Positions 1 to 15,589 of a DNA stretch of 64,000 nt are shown here, piece after piece. The notes below the pieces were generated by a model. The model worked only from the letters and a program-made list of their open reading frames with translations. It was not told where the DNA came from and ran no database searches. The stretch comes from Xestospongia bergquistia (lineage: Eukaryota > Porifera > Demospongiae > Haplosclerida > Petrosiidae), in contig OZ014411.1 in the NCBI GenBank assembly GCA_963965975.1, forward strand, positions 7,239,001-7,303,000, in the 5' to 3' direction. Positions within the stretch are counted from its first letter, which is position 1. Every line of letters starts with the position of its first letter. The translations under genes and the position numbers were made by a program.

Positions 1-118
1 CAAGTTACAACTATTATGTTACCAGTTATGTAGTTACATGTAATTATCTATTATTTAACTTGTTATTTCATTGTAGGAGTTATTATCGATTAGGAGTCTA
101 TTATATAGCCTAGTTGTC

Positions 119-3209
<3,091 letters not shown>

Positions 3210-3600
3210 TAGACCTACTAGTATAACTGTAAAATTGTAATCAGTATTTTGTCACTTGACAAGCTCAAAGATGACATGTCTTTAAAGCATTAATATTACT
3301 TCCTTACATGCTTAATTATTGTTTTAATAATAATTATTATTATAACAAATGAACCATCTGTTGAAACTTAGTGGAAGTGTTGTCATTGAACCATTATGTG
3401 ATGGAGACAGATCATAATCCACTAGACTCATGAAGTGTTTGTGATGTTTACAAATGAAATGATGTTTAACTATTTTACATGGACAATACTGTACATTCAC
3501 CATAGTCAGAAACTGTTAGAAAAAAGCTATAGCTAACTACTATGAACGTACGGTCTATAGCTTTGAAAACGTTCTCTTGAATAATATTGCAGGCAAGTAG
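3210..3600. other. Intergenic, PP2Ac 3' region to HSPA12-like gene
   Basis: AT-rich sequence without recognisable coding content. It should hold the PP2Ac 3' UTR and the upstream exon or promoter of the next gene. I could not place a convincing ATG exon for that gene here. Confidence 0.5.
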
Positions 3601-3681
3601 TTTCTAGAGACTAGAGGGTTAATATTATCCGGGGGACATACTGCACGGCTTGATCTCCTTAGGGTCCCGAGATCGAACGTT

Positions 3682-6600
3682 TTGGCAGGGGCAGGGGCAG
3701 AGGAACCGCTTCACAGGGCTTTAAAAAAGAAGAAATCTCAAATTAGTAGAAACAGTAAACCATCTAACGTGGCAGCTATTGACTTTGGAACCTCATCTAT
3801 ATCTTTGGCCTATACAACTAAGGGAGATGACAAGATCAACACTTTCTTTATTGATCAGATACACGACCGAGTGCCTAACGCTATTTTACTAGAGAAAATG
3901 AATGATGGTACTTGTGTAGTTAAGGCATTCGGTACAAGAGCTCAAGATGCTTACTCTAAGATACGTGATCATCAAAATTATATCTATTTTGAAAGAATAA
4001 AGATGCTCTTGGAAAGAGATGAGGTAACTCCAAATTGCACTGTTCTTAGTAGTTAGCCCCTCCCACCATGTACAGTTAGCTTCTATTGTATTTAAACATA
4101 TTGATGGGGAGATAATAGTGATTGAAAAAGAATTAAAACATTTCTATATATTTATGATAGATCATAATGTGATTAATATATTATAATACATTGTATAACT
4201 GACTTTAATGTCATTGCAAACAATTTACCAATGCAAACAACTGTGTAAGATCTCAATGTTAGTACTGAGTTTAGAATTGCCAGTATAGAAAGGAAAGTTC
4301 TCAGACAATAAACAAACAAATTTACTATGTGCATACTTGGATGAAGACTAGTGGGTGTGGTAAATGCATATCACTTCACAATTATGAGGAATTGTAATTA
4401 GTAATTTGTAATTGCATTGAAATTGATATCATACATCATTGGTAATTATAATTGATTTTACTGTAATTAGTAGTCAGTTGCAACAAAATTTTATGATCAT
4501 ACCAATGATTATTGTTATATTTGCTATAAATAAATTGTGACAATGAACAAAACCAAAGTTGTGCACATTACTAGTGGCATATTTGTAAATGGTATAGGAT
4601 AGATGATGGTTTTCAGAGTGAGCTTTAAAAATATACAGACTAAGTGAATGATAAATTAAGACATCAAGTTAATAATTGCAACAATTATTAACTATTAAAT
4701 GATTTAAAGACATTATATATCAACAACAAAATAGTGACACTAGAAAGTCATACTGGTTACAATAACATTTTGTCTTATATATCTTGTACAAAAAAAATTA
4801 TTTTGACATCATAACATCAATTATTTATTGTTAGTACTTTTTCTTATATTATAGTACATTATAATATTCATCAATGTTTGAGCTAGTATAAACTGAATCT
4901 ATATAAATTAAATTAATAATAATATTCCTTTCATTTCAATAGAATGCTTACTGCTTTATAACTGCCAAACTTGCATGTTGTTCCTATATGATGTTATAAT
5001 CAGACATGGGGCAAGGCACTTGTGAATTGCTTAAACCATAGTATGTAGATTATATGCAGATTACCATTATATTATCTACTTTAGCAATAATGTAGTTGTC
5101 ATAATTATTATTTTTTATGTTAGACAATCACTCGTATGTCTGTTGTTGAGTCCTTTACTGGTGGTTCCTATTACTTAGTGGAAGTTATTGCTTTCATATT
5201 GAAGTATTGGAAGTCAAGTTTACTAGATGGACTAAAACATACAGTATCACCACTGCAGTCTACAGACTTTGACTGGATCATTACTGTACCTGCTATTTGG
5301 AAAGCCAGAGCAAAGAGACTGATGAGAGAAGCAGCTTATATGGTAATTGACATTAAGATATACTCAACTTATAATCTTTGACAGTTGATAAATATGTAGT
5401 GCGTTAGCAATGGTAACCTATACAGACAAGGTAGAAAAAGCATACCTTAGTTTTTGTGTACATATGTGTGTGTCGTGTAAGAATGTTGCTTACCTTGAAC
5501 TTGGCTTATAACCACGATCATAATAGATGTTATGTTTAGTTTTGTGGGCAAAGTCAATCCTGTATGTTTATATATTGTTATAATATATTCTGTTTTGGGC
5601 TGTGATTACCAGTGATGATGCGTCCATTATATAGCAACAATCTAAACAACATCTGTTACTATTATTGATCATTTCACCATTACCATTATCATTAAGCATT
5701 ATATTTACTTCAAGAGTAATCAATTACATTTATCATTGCTACTATAATATGTGACAGTGAATAGAAAGTACATATATTTAGAATTAAGTTTCAAGAAATC
5801 AGTGTTTCAAGGGTACTTTAGACTTAAATTACATCTTAAAACATTGATTATTTTCCAGCTTGATTGAATACTCGCTCTATTAGCTATATATGTAATTGAA
5901 GGTAGGAATTGCCGTTACAATTAATGTAATTATAGTTAATTTCGATTACTGAGTTAATACAATCAACTATAAATCTTGACACAAACCACATATTACTGTA
6001 AATGCCTTTGTAATTTTCTAATATTAATTGTTTGTCTATTATGTCTTTTGTTAGTGTGTGTGAACTCTAAAAACTGATGGTACATTGTATTTTTTCAAAG
6101 CATATGATAGTAATGTTTTTTGCTATAAGAGATATCTCAAGTATTTAACTTGATAATTACAATATCTTACCATGTAGGCTGGTTTGACTACCTTAGGCAC
6201 TGGCATCTGTGCATTTACTCCTCCTGAACAAGATCTCTTATGTCCTGTTGAAGAAAATCCTGATAAAATAACATTAGCTCTTGAGCCTGAAGTAGCTGCA
6301 ATCTATGCTCAAAAAACACCAAGGGTATCCATATTTTGCCTCCTAAACATTATATGGTTTTGGACATTGGTAGTGGTACTATCGATATTACAGTACAAGA
6401 TTATGATAAAAGTGTTGATAAAGTCAGTGTTACACTAACACCAACTGGTAATGCTTGGGGTGGAACAACCGTTAATAGAGCTTTTTCGGAAATGATGGAG
6501 GAGATTGTTCATGATAAAGGGTTCTCTAAGTTCCTGTCTGGCCCGAACAAAGAAATGAATGGAGCGTTATTAAACAGAATCATTTACAAAGAGTTTGAAG

Positions 6601-7496
6601 GAGAAAAGAAAAAAATGGGGGAGTTGGGTTTTAAGGCTACTCTCAAGGACGACAACATGACACTCGAACTGCCATCTGGATTTTGCAAGGAGTACACAAC
6701 AATTATGAAAGATCAATGTTGTAATGGTGTGGTGTTTTATGATGATTTTGATCAATTGGATATTAGCTACAGAACAGTTACTAACCAGCTTTTTAAGAAA
6801 ACTATTGATGCTATTATTGCTGCTTTCAGATCAGCATTACAATCTGTCAGTGATGTTGATACAATCTATCTTGTGGGTGGTTTTGGTGGTTCAAACTTTG
6901 TTTATGAAGTGTTGCAAACTGAATTGAGCGCCATGTCTAATGACAGAGAGATTACTTTGTTATGTCCTAAATGTCCTCATCTTGCTGTATGTCATGGTGC
7001 TGTTATATGGCACATGAATCCTGGTATTATTCAAAGTCGTAAAGCTGATGCTACTTATGGAATTGAATTGTGTCCAGTATTTGATCATTCAAAACATGAT
7101 GAGCATTATCGTTACGAGGATGAAGATGATCACTGTCATCGTTGCAACAACGTATTTTTAGTTTTTATTCAAAAAGGCGAAACAGCCAATGCAGATGAGA
7201 TTATAACAACTTCATTAATACCTCACCATGCAAGCTCCACACAAATAACAACAGCTATCTATTCAACTGATCTTTCTAATATCCAGTACATCAAAGACAA
7301 AAGGGGTAAATTAAATATTAAAAAAATAGGAGAGCTAAAATTAGATGTGCCAAATCCCAAAAATTTGCCAAAAAATCAGCGTCTGTATGATGTGTCGATG
7401 GACTTTAGTGGGACAGAAATAAAAGTTAGTGCCAAGTATCACAATAGTAGACAAGAGGTCAATACTGTATGTGACTTTCTATCTGCTCAATACTAA
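3682..7496 (+). CDS. HSPA12-like (Hsp70 superfamily) ATPase; start unresolved, one-base frameshift
   Basis: Divergent Hsp70 of the HSPA12 class, an actin-fold ATPase without the canonical substrate-binding domain. Exons: up to 4023 (open from 3601 but with no ATG, so the initiator is probably in an unseen upstream exon), 5124-5342, 6178-7496. Phosphate-1 motif AIDFGTSS, the WIITVPAIWK and LALEPEVAAIY blocks, phosphate-2 motif VLDIGSGTIDIT and adenosine motif YLVGGFGGS occur in family order. The last exon needs one extra base to stay in frame: the frame carrying EPEVAAIYAQKTPR and the one carrying PPKHYMVLDIG differ by one nucleotide around the T run at 6334-6337, too close together for an intron. 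About 625 residues if repaired, near the family's usual length. Either an assembly indel or a recent loss-of-function mutation. Two 3' fragments of this gene follow downstream. Confidence 0.85.
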
Positions 7497-7589
7497 CTTT
7501 TTTGTTATTTTCTTTTTAAAATATCAAACAATATTATTCTGTAATTATTTTTCTTACATTATTTTATTTTAACAACCACTATAACAAAT

Positions 7590-7700
7590 TAGACCATTTT
7601 CAATCAACACAAATGGTAATATTCATCTTGATGTAGCTGCCATTGGTATTTGTGGTAGTAGGTTTGAGAGAACCATCTTTTGATGAGTGGATATTTAATC
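7590..7700 (+). pseudogene. Short coding-like relic, related to 17690-17775
   Basis: The forward reading contains NIHLDVAAIGI followed by SRFERTIF and then stops. A closely similar stretch (LDVAADGIVVYSRFGRTIF) lies on the minus strand near 17.7 kb. Its origin is not recognised; it has no intact frame here. Confidence 0.35.
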
Positions 7701-7972
7701 CATTTTCACAGTAATCATCATTGGCTTTCACTTAGAGATCACATGAAACTAACAAGATACACCAACATAGAACATAATTATATGGACACTGAGTGAAAGA
7801 AATAGAACCTAATCCTTTATATAATTAACGCATCTTCTCTTTTATTGGTGGCATAGGGTAAAGTGGCTACATCATACTACTAAACGAATTGTGTTCATGT
7901 TGATTGATAAAATGATACTCAGTATTACAATGGACCTTATGAGATGCGCTTCAGTTTTAGATCATCTATCAT

Positions 7973-8466
7973 ATGGGGCATATCTTGAATATAATTAATG
8001 ATATTTCTTCATTAGTTCATATTTTATGCAATAATTCGTATGAAGTCTTTGATAATTCAAAACATGATTTGTGTAATTATTTTGATGACAAGAATCAATG
8101 CTATTGTTGCAATATATTTTCAGTTTTCATTCAAAAAGGTGAAACAGCCAATGCAAATGAGATAATAACTTCACTAACAACTCATAATGCATATATGTTG
8201 CACCCTAATAACAACAGAATCTATTCAACTGATCTACCTAATATCCAGTACATCAAACAGCATCATGGTAAATTCATTGTAATAAAAGGAAAGATAAAAT
8301 ATTATTGCATGTATGAAATCCCAAGAACTTGTCAAACCTTCAGTATCATTATAATATGTTCATGGACTTTAAATTTAATGGGCGGGAAATAAAAGCTAGT
8401 GTCAAGTATCGCATCACTAGACAAGACGTTAAGATTGTGTGTGACCTTCAATCTACTCAACACTAA
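7973..8466 (+). pseudogene. Decayed copy of HSPA12-like C-terminal region (copy 1)
   Basis: The reading FDNSKHDLCNYFDD, FIQKGETANANEIIT, IYSTDLPNIQYIK matches the parent gene's 7075-7300 part almost residue for residue. Near 8315 the frame shifts, after which NPKNL, MDFKFNGREIKASVKY and TRQDVKIVCDLQSTQH then stop match the parent's last 45 residues. No ATPase region precedes it, so this is a truncated duplicate without function as an Hsp70. Confidence 0.85.
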
Positions 8467-9278
8467 AATTTAATTTTTGTTACTTTGTTTTAAAATAATT
8501 ATTAAAAATTTATCCTATAATTATATATATTATATATTTTGTTATAACAAGAAAATGAGCTAGCATGTGTATAATCATATGCAAATATTGCTATAAGTCA
8601 CTGAAACAATAATTAGTTGAAAATATTCTCTTTTCACTGAGTAGCGCTAATACTAGTAAGTCAGCAAAATAAATATTGTTATGTAAGGATATCAAGTATT
8701 CATTATATATATAATACTATAATTTTTGCATTCCGTTAATTCATACAAGTACAATTCAATTATTCCTTTAATTTCTTAGAAAAGTCAGCAAAGTTAATAT
8801 TAAATGTATGATGATGTTATTAGGATTAGTCTTACACAGCAGATATCTTGCTGTATAAGACAAGTTTTGTTAATTATATGTTTATATCAATTAATGGTTT
8901 GTAATCATTAATTAAGTTCCTGGGTACCTAGCTTAACTTAACTTTTAAATTCTTTTAGTATTTTTGTATTCTCTATTATTGTTAGCAAAATAATTTTAGT
9001 TTGGAAAAAAAGCAGAGTTCATCACTCACTTTCAATTTATATTTTCTTATAACTGAAATATAATTTAGTTTCACATTTTATGTAATTGAAGGGGTATATC
9101 TAAACTTGTTATGTGATTTTTAGTTTATAATATATTTTTTCTATCTTGATATAAAGTCCTAGTATGTGGAATCATGTTACCCTGAGTGCAACAGCTGATC
9201 CTATTTGTGAAATGGTGTAACTACACCATACATCTAATAGTCATTCATAGCATGATTTGCACTATTACTTATATGGAT
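8467..9278. other. Non-coding AT-rich spacer
   Basis: No open frame with family resemblance on either strand. Probably duplicated downstream sequence of the HSPA12-like gene, too decayed to trace. Confidence 0.4.
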
Positions 9279-9511
9279 AAATATATTCAACTGATCTTTC
9301 TTATATTCAGTACATCAGAGTGGGTATTTCAATTAAAGAAATCTTGAAGAAGTTAACATTAGTTGCACCAAATCACAACAAATTTCCAGTGGACCAGTGT
9401 TTCACTGATATATCCGAAGACTTTATAGTTGGATGGAAACACAAGCTAATATTATTATCGGAGTATTATAGAAGAAAAATGAAGATAGCACGACTTTTTA
9501 TTTGCTTATAA
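9279..9511 (+). pseudogene. Decayed copy of HSPA12-like C-terminal region (copy 2)
   Basis: The frame reading IYSTDLSYIQYIR is nearly identical to IYSTDLSNIQYIK of the parent gene. It continues with KKLTLVAPNHNKFPVDQCF and ISEDF, which parallel the parent's GELKLDVPNPKNLPKNQ and DVSMDF segments. It ends in an early stop without the parent C-terminus. More diverged than copy 1, so probably an older or less constrained duplicate. Confidence 0.65.
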
Positions 9512-9750
9512 ATTTAAAATACTAAAAGTATATTGTTGTGTTCTTAATTAACATGTAATTATTAACAAGGACTTTACCAAGTCATTGTGAAAGTACAATA
9601 TCATTTATTTAGTTCAACGTTTTCTAACAACTATTATTTAGCATGGAAGTAATAATTTCAAGTTGTATAACGTTTTAAAAATTACTTAAAAATTTATGTC
9701 TTATACTACGTCTCTATTTACTAATTATTTCTCAATGAACTCTGATTTTA

Positions 9751-12700
9751 TTATGAATAGAAAGATGTCTCCCTCCATTCTGGAGAAAGAGATTGATAGA
9801 CACTGGTATAATTTGATGAAGGATTTTCCATTGTATTGGTTACTAATGGAGTGTATAGACTTTGTTGGTTGTCAGGATTAGGCAAGTATTGAACATTATG
9901 TAGATTTTGATAATTAGGTGGACCTGATTGGTTTTGATCATTAGGTGGATTAAGTCGGTTTTGATAGTTAGGTGGATTAGGTAGGTTTTGATAGTTAGGT
10001 GGATTAGGTAGGTTTTGATAGTTAGGCTGGTTTTGATCATTAGGTGGATTAAGTCGGTTTTGATAGTTAGGTGGATTAAGTCTGTTTTGATCATTAGATG
10101 GATCAGGTAGGTTTTGATAGTTAGATGGATCAGGTAAGTTTTGATAGTTAGATGGATTAGGTAGGTTTTGATAGTTAGGTGGATTAGGTAGGTTTTGATC
10201 ATTACGTGGATGAAGTCGGTTTTGATAGTTAGGTTGATTAAATAAATTTTGATCATTAGGTGGATTAGGTAAATTTTGATAGTTAGGTGGATTAGGCTGG
10301 TTTTGATCATTAGGTGGATTAAGTCGGTTTTGATAGTTAGGTGGATTAGATTGGTTTTGATAGTTAGGTGGATCAGGTAGGTTTTGATCATTACATGGAT
10401 TAAGTCGGTATTGATAGTTAGGTTGATTAAATAAATTTTGATCATTAGGTGGATTAGGTAAATTTTGATAGTTAGGCTGGTTTTGATCATTAGGTGGATT
10501 AAGTCGGTTTTGATTGTTATGTGGATTAAGTCTGTTTTGATCATTAGATGGATCAGGTAGGTTTTGATAGTTAGATGGATCAGGTAGGTTTGGATAGTTA
10601 GGTTGATTAGGTCGGTTTTGATAGTTTGGTGGATCAGGTAGGTTTTGATCATTATGTGGATTAGGTAGGTTTAGAAAGTTAGGTGGAATAAGTCTGTTTT
10701 GATCATTAGGTGGATCGGGTAGGTTTTGATAGTTAGGTGGATTACGTCGGTTTTGATAGTTAGGTGGATCAGGTAGGTTTTGATCATTATGTGGATTAAG
10801 TCGGTGTTGATAGTTAGGTTGATTAAATAAATTTTGATCATTAGGTGGATTAGGTAAATTTTGATAGTTAGGTGGATTAGGCTGGTTTTGATCATTAGGT
10901 GGATTAGGTAGGTTTTGATCATTAGGTAGATTAGGTTGATTTTCATAGTTATGTGGATTAAGTAGGTTTAGATCAGGGTTCTCATATACAACGTCAGCAT
11001 CTTGCTCAGGATGATGCATCCTTTCATAGCCATCATTAGCTTGTCTTTTTCCTCTACTAACACCAACTATATAGCTCAATATAGAAGCAACTACACACAC
11101 TATAATGCTTATTAATATTAATAATACCATTGTTAATACAATATATTCTGTGTCCATGATGTTTGAGGCTGTTCCAGTTTGTAAGTTCTTTGTTGGCCTT
11201 AGTATTACAATATTGTTGGAAGAAATTGATGTTGAGATGCCAATTTGTGGTGTAGTAAGTATACCTTTTCCTTTAGTTATAACAGTAGCTCTTGTATTAC
11301 TTGGTTGTTTATTTGTATGATCTATGGTTGTTATTGCAGGAAATATGCTTGATGTAACACATGTAGCACTGCAATCACATGATGAAACAACTTCCATTGT
11401 TTTAGCAACACCAGTACATGTGAACAATGTTGTTGTTGTCAATGATATAATAGTTGAGGTTTGAGCTAATGATGTATGCATTTTTTCATATGAGGTTCTT
11501 GCTAGTGATGAAGGAATTGTAGATGACAAAATAATATTTGAAAACAACTTAATTGGTGAAGTAGAATGATTTTCTTTTTCATACCTGATGATGGAAGTGA
11601 TTGTACTACAGTTGGGCAGTTCAGTAGTCACAGAAAGTTCAATTTGTAGTGAACTATATAAGCTAGAAGGTTTTTGTCCAATTTTATATGATGAGTCATT
11701 CTTCTCTGTAGCTACAGTTGTGGATGTAGCTGTTGAAGGAATGACGTCAGGACATCTTGTATTAGAGGAGGCTGGAATAAAGACAGTAGAGGTTTGACAA
11801 ATGGGCATATTTGGACTAGCAGTAATAGTATTTGTTAACATGGTAGTACTAGTGTTTGTATGAGTAACTGTTACAGTATATGAGCTTGACATAACATTAT
11901 AGCTGACATAGGAATCTGAAGCAGCTGTACTACATACACAGTCAGATGTTGTTGATGAAATCACTGTTGATACCATTTGTAATAAACTTTTTTGAGAAGG
12001 GGTATTACCAACAGATGTTTCTATATTACTGTCTATAATTGTAGTCATTGTAATATAAGTGCAATTAGGTAGTTCAGTAGGTTTGATAGATTCAAGAGGA
12101 GTGGTTTTCAGTATACTATATGTCAAGTTATCTGTGGCTAATGTTGTAGATGAAGACGATACTGAAGTCATGTCAGGACATAATGTATTTGTTGGAACTG
12201 GTATAAAGACAGTAGAAATGTAACAAGAGGACATACTTTGAAAAGCTGAAAAAATGTTTGTAAACGTAGAAGTACTAGTGGATGTGTAAGTAACTGTTTC
12301 AGTACAAGAGGTTGACTTAATTACATAGCTAGTCACAGAGGAAGTTACAGGAGTACTACGACATTCACATGGAGTTATTTTAGAAATAGTATAAGGTGCA
12401 ATACTTGGACAAGTCACTGTAGTAACAGGTACATTAGTAGAGAAAGAAGATGGTTCAGAGTACATTGTAATGGTTGATGTTTGAGCCAGCACAGTAGAGT
12501 AATCACAAGATAAAGGTGATCCTACAATATTAGTAGTAACAGTAGCTGTTGTAATAGTTCCCAAAATACTAGCAATAACAGTAGTTGTTGTAATAGTTTC
12601 AGTACATGTGTCTTTTACTGTAAGTGTACTATGCACTGGAGTAGTATCACTTGTAACATGATACATATGTGTGAGAGTCATTTGATTTGTGGTAGTTATG

Positions 12701-14226
12701 GTAATTATTGTAGTTGATTGAGTCATGGGCAAACAATTTGTTTGATAAATTGACAACATAGATGACCTGTTTACATCTTGTGTTGAGTTCCTTGATACTT
12801 CAAGCGAGTCCAGCAACATTCCAGCTGGATAACCATAGCCACCATAATGTGAAAACCCATATACACTAACATATATCTTGCCATTAGGATGACTATGACT
12901 AATAGTATAGTTGCCATTTGCTGTAGTAGTGTAACCATATCCTGAGATTGTTCCATTAATATTATAAATTATTGTCCAATCATATGTAGTTAGTACATCA
13001 TTGATAAGAACAGTACCATTGAAATATGAGTCTGCAGGTACAACTATTCCAAAGAAATTTGTTGGCATTTCTGGCAATGTAGTGAAAGTCACACTGTGAA
13101 TGTATTGTCTTATTGAAGGAACAGTCATTATCAATGGGTCACCATAACTATCCCATATATATGAATTATACTCACGACCAAATGCAAATTCAGCTACATA
13201 ACAAGGCTGACTACACAGGATGTGACAGTAATGTAATGAACCGACATAGTATGAAATAAAATTTCCAGCAATAGCCAAATTAGAGTGTAAAGATTGATCT
13301 GAACATCTTATGACAACATTAGTGCTATTTTCCGAAGACATTACTTTAACCATTTGCCCATTATTACGACTTTGTAATGGTATAAGTAAGAATTGTGTAC
13401 CCCAATTTATAGTAGGTGGTGATTGAGTAGCGATAGGATCACAATCTAAATAAGACACAGGTACAGTTGTACAATCATGTCCTCCAATAACTGTTAATGG
13501 ATAATTTGATAGGACTTTAGTTCCAGTGAGATCTACAAATTCTGCTGCTATTAACAATGTTTGTAGTGCATGTATTGTAACAGTGTGACTTGTGCCTGCT
13601 GTAATTGTAACCATAGCACTGTTAGTTTGTTGAGGATCTTGTGGTAATTGTATGGTTTGAGTGGGTGTAATAGTCACTGTTGTGTTATCTCTACAACCTA
13701 CTATAAGGATCTGACTATATCGATTATTTTCACTAGACTCATGTGATATACCATAATAGATGTACTCCTCTGTAGGTTGATCATGACATGGTAGAGCTAA
13801 ATATGTTGATCGAGGTGTAGATGTATGTCCTATCATAACAACAGAAATGGGTTCACTGGGAGATGATGTAACATGAAGCCCCAGATGACGATCAGTATAA
13901 GTAGATTCTTGTACTTGAAAACTTGATGGTATAGAGACAAATGTAGCAGCATTAGCAGTAGTTGTTCCAATATAACTGTATCCAGTTGAAGAGGAGATAT
14001 TGAATTGAACTGGGGATGAAATTTCAGTTAGAACAATCATTTCAATTTGATTGGTTGATGAATGTTGTCTCAAATATCCTACATAGAAATTGCTTCCACT
14101 GTTACTCAGTCCATCTATATATATATATATATAGTTATATTATAATTGTTATAGAGAAAATAGTATATACGTTTTACCTGAAAGGGTCGTCAAGAAGATT
14201 ATAATTATAGCAACTGAGATAGCCAT
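9751..14226 (-). CDS. IgGFc-binding-domain type I receptor, paralogue 1, with Tyr-x-Asn repeat tail
   Basis: Predicted single-pass surface protein of 1470 residues. Two exons: 14226-14178 (signal peptide MAISVAIIIIFLTTLS) and 14114-9751, joined in phase 1. Residues ~45-445 resemble the IgGFc-binding N-terminal domain of FCGBP and invertebrate relatives: VVMIGHTS, ILIVGCRDNTTVTI, YPLTVIGGHDC and the diagnostic DCDPIATQSPPTINWGTQF. A long Thr/Ser-rich stalk (~445-1005) follows, with an internal duplication around STVFIP..NT.CPD, then a transmembrane helix (VLLILISIIVCVVASIL, ~1007-1035) and a basic stop-transfer VSRGKR. The ~435-residue tail is a Pro/Asn/Gln minisatellite-encoded repeat (NPPNYQNL-type) holding about twenty Tyr-x-Asn motifs. 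Longest of four paralogues. Ligand unknown; adhesion or recognition is inference. Confidence 0.88.
9900..10980. repeat. 24-bp coding minisatellite (about 44 units) in the receptor tail
   Basis: Tandem 24-bp units on the minus strand, each encoding eight residues of the type NPPNYQNL or NPPNDQNR, varying at Tyr/Asp and Leu/Arg/Gln positions. Blocks of several units recur (the set LFNQPNYQ appears three times), so expansion has occurred at more than one scale. Because the unit is a multiple of three, all frames on the coding strand stay open, producing long spurious ORFs. Confidence 0.95.
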
Positions 14227-14560
14227 CTTAAAATTCAATTTAGCTAAGCTGGCAATTCCAACACAAGTAAATTTAATATATAAATATATTCATAACTGAT
14301 CCAGTACTATATACTTAGTATAATTGATATTACATACATTGTTTACTACACATTCCAACTGTTACAAGGTCACTACACTTCCCATCTATGGTGGCCACTG
14401 CAAAACTGATTTATTGATTTAATCCTTGATTGTTTGTTTAAATTGTCGATTTATATTACATTAGTAATCAAAGCAGTATCATTCAGTTTGGAATAGTGGG
14501 AAAACATGTCAACATTCTGAAGTAAGAATGACTGTATGGACATTGGTACATAGTAGCCTC
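14227..14560 (-). repeat. Upstream block shared by the IgGFc-receptor genes (promoter-containing)
   Basis: Sequence upstream of paralogue 1 exon 1, including the recognisable run CTGATCCAGTACTATATACT, TACATACATTG, ACAAGGTCACTACACTTCCC and GGTGGCCACTGCAAAA. Diverged copies occur at 16680-17050, 29045-29345, 33740-34010, 34207-34450, 38960-39170, 48110-48440, 48480-48850 and 49300-49700. It was duplicated with exon 1 and presumably contains the core promoter; no TATA position can be assigned. Confidence 0.7.
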
Positions 14561-15420
14561 ATTTTTAAGGGCATAATATTTGTTTGTCACAGTAGTTTTA
14601 GCCAAAAATTCTCAAAATAAAATACTTCTCTACTAACTACTGTCAACTACTGTAAATACCTATTAACAATTTCAACAATGTTAACAATGTCTATTCTATC
14701 AACAACATCAATTACTATAACTCACAGTCAGCTACTGTCAAGTACCATCAAGTACTGTCACTGTCATCAAATACATTAACTGGTCAAGTACTGTCAACAC
14801 AGCAAAGACATTTAAAGTGTTTCTTTATAATCAACCAATAATTTTAAAAATGTTATAGTGAATAAATAGTGAAAGTTTAGGTATGTAAAATTATGGGTGC
14901 AAATATAATTGAATTCATCAGCTTAACTGATTGAGTTTCTTCATCTGTATCCTACAACAATAATAATGTAATTTAAGAACTAATATCATAAGCTATCAAT
15001 CCTTGTCCTTTTATAGTTAGAACTTTGTGATGTGACTTTGTTAGATGTTAACTGTTCATTACTCATGGAGTCTCTTTCATTGTTCAATCCTATTATAATA
15101 GTAATTAACCTTACATATAATTATTATAAACATTATTATCACCATCTCATATCTTTTATAAAAATTTTTTGCCAATCAAACTCTGATCAATTATGGAACA
15201 CCTGCCTTGTGTCAGATTACAGCCTATTTATCTCCTTATTTTGTGTCAGTATAGAGTAATATAAAGTATTGCTGGTACCTTTGTGATACACTGTTTTGAC
15301 TCAAAAAATGATTCAGTTATATATTTACTTAATACTTTACCAATCATATGCAATTTACTCGTTCTTTATCTAGAATGCTTAATATTTCATGACTGAAAAT
15401 TAAAATAGTTTGATGAGCGG
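14561..15420. repeat. Spacer duplicated near 29345-30010
   Basis: No gene. Segments such as TGTATCCTACA, TTAAGAACTAA, GATGTGACTTTGTTAGA and GAGTCTCTTTCATT recur in the same order at 29.6-29.8 kb, showing a segmental duplication. It also contains short repeats of the type TCAACTACTGTCAA around 14640-14770. Confidence 0.65.
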
Positions 15421-15540
15421 ATTATAGAAATGAACTGTTTATATGTTGTGTTGAGTTCCTTGATATTATAAGCTTGTCGAGTAGCATTCCAGCTGGATAG
15501 TCATAGCCACCATAATTTAAAACCCATATATTTGTAGCAA
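15420..15540 (-). pseudogene. Relic of the IgGFc-receptor ectodomain end
   Basis: The minus strand matches the segment of the intact genes that encodes GYGYPAGMLLD..VSRNSTQ, with substitutions and no flanking domain. A parallel relic lies at 30010-30110 in the duplicated block. Confidence 0.75.
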
Positions 15541-15589
15541 TTCCTTGCTTGAAAATATGTCTTAAATAGCTCTAACTGTAATGCTTTAT

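Noticed and set aside
3682..3684. TTG at 3682 as start codon of the HSPA12-like gene
   Set aside because: Eukaryotic genes do not normally start at TTG; the frame is open upstream to 3601 without ATG, so an upstream exon is more likely.
6336..7496. A separate gene starting at 6336
   Set aside because: It lacks the N-terminal part of the ATPase fold and begins exactly where the preceding exon's frame breaks; it is the same gene after a one-base shift.
9843..10946. Long minus-strand frames rich in Ile/Leu/Lys/Thr (269 and 91 residues) inside receptor paralogue 1
   Set aside because: They are alternative frames of the 24-bp minisatellite; a unit divisible by three keeps every frame open. The real frame is the one continuous with the ectodomain and membrane helix.
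9900..10980. Direct repeats that could suggest a CRISPR-like array
   Set aside because: Units are contiguous without spacers, diverge internally, are in frame with a protein, and the genome is animal.
11105..11797. Plus-strand frames of 60-75 codons opposite the receptor genes (also at 31.2, 36.9, 37.1 and 45.7 kb)
   Set aside because: Antisense shadows of conserved coding sequence; they recur in the paralogues only because the coding strand is conserved.
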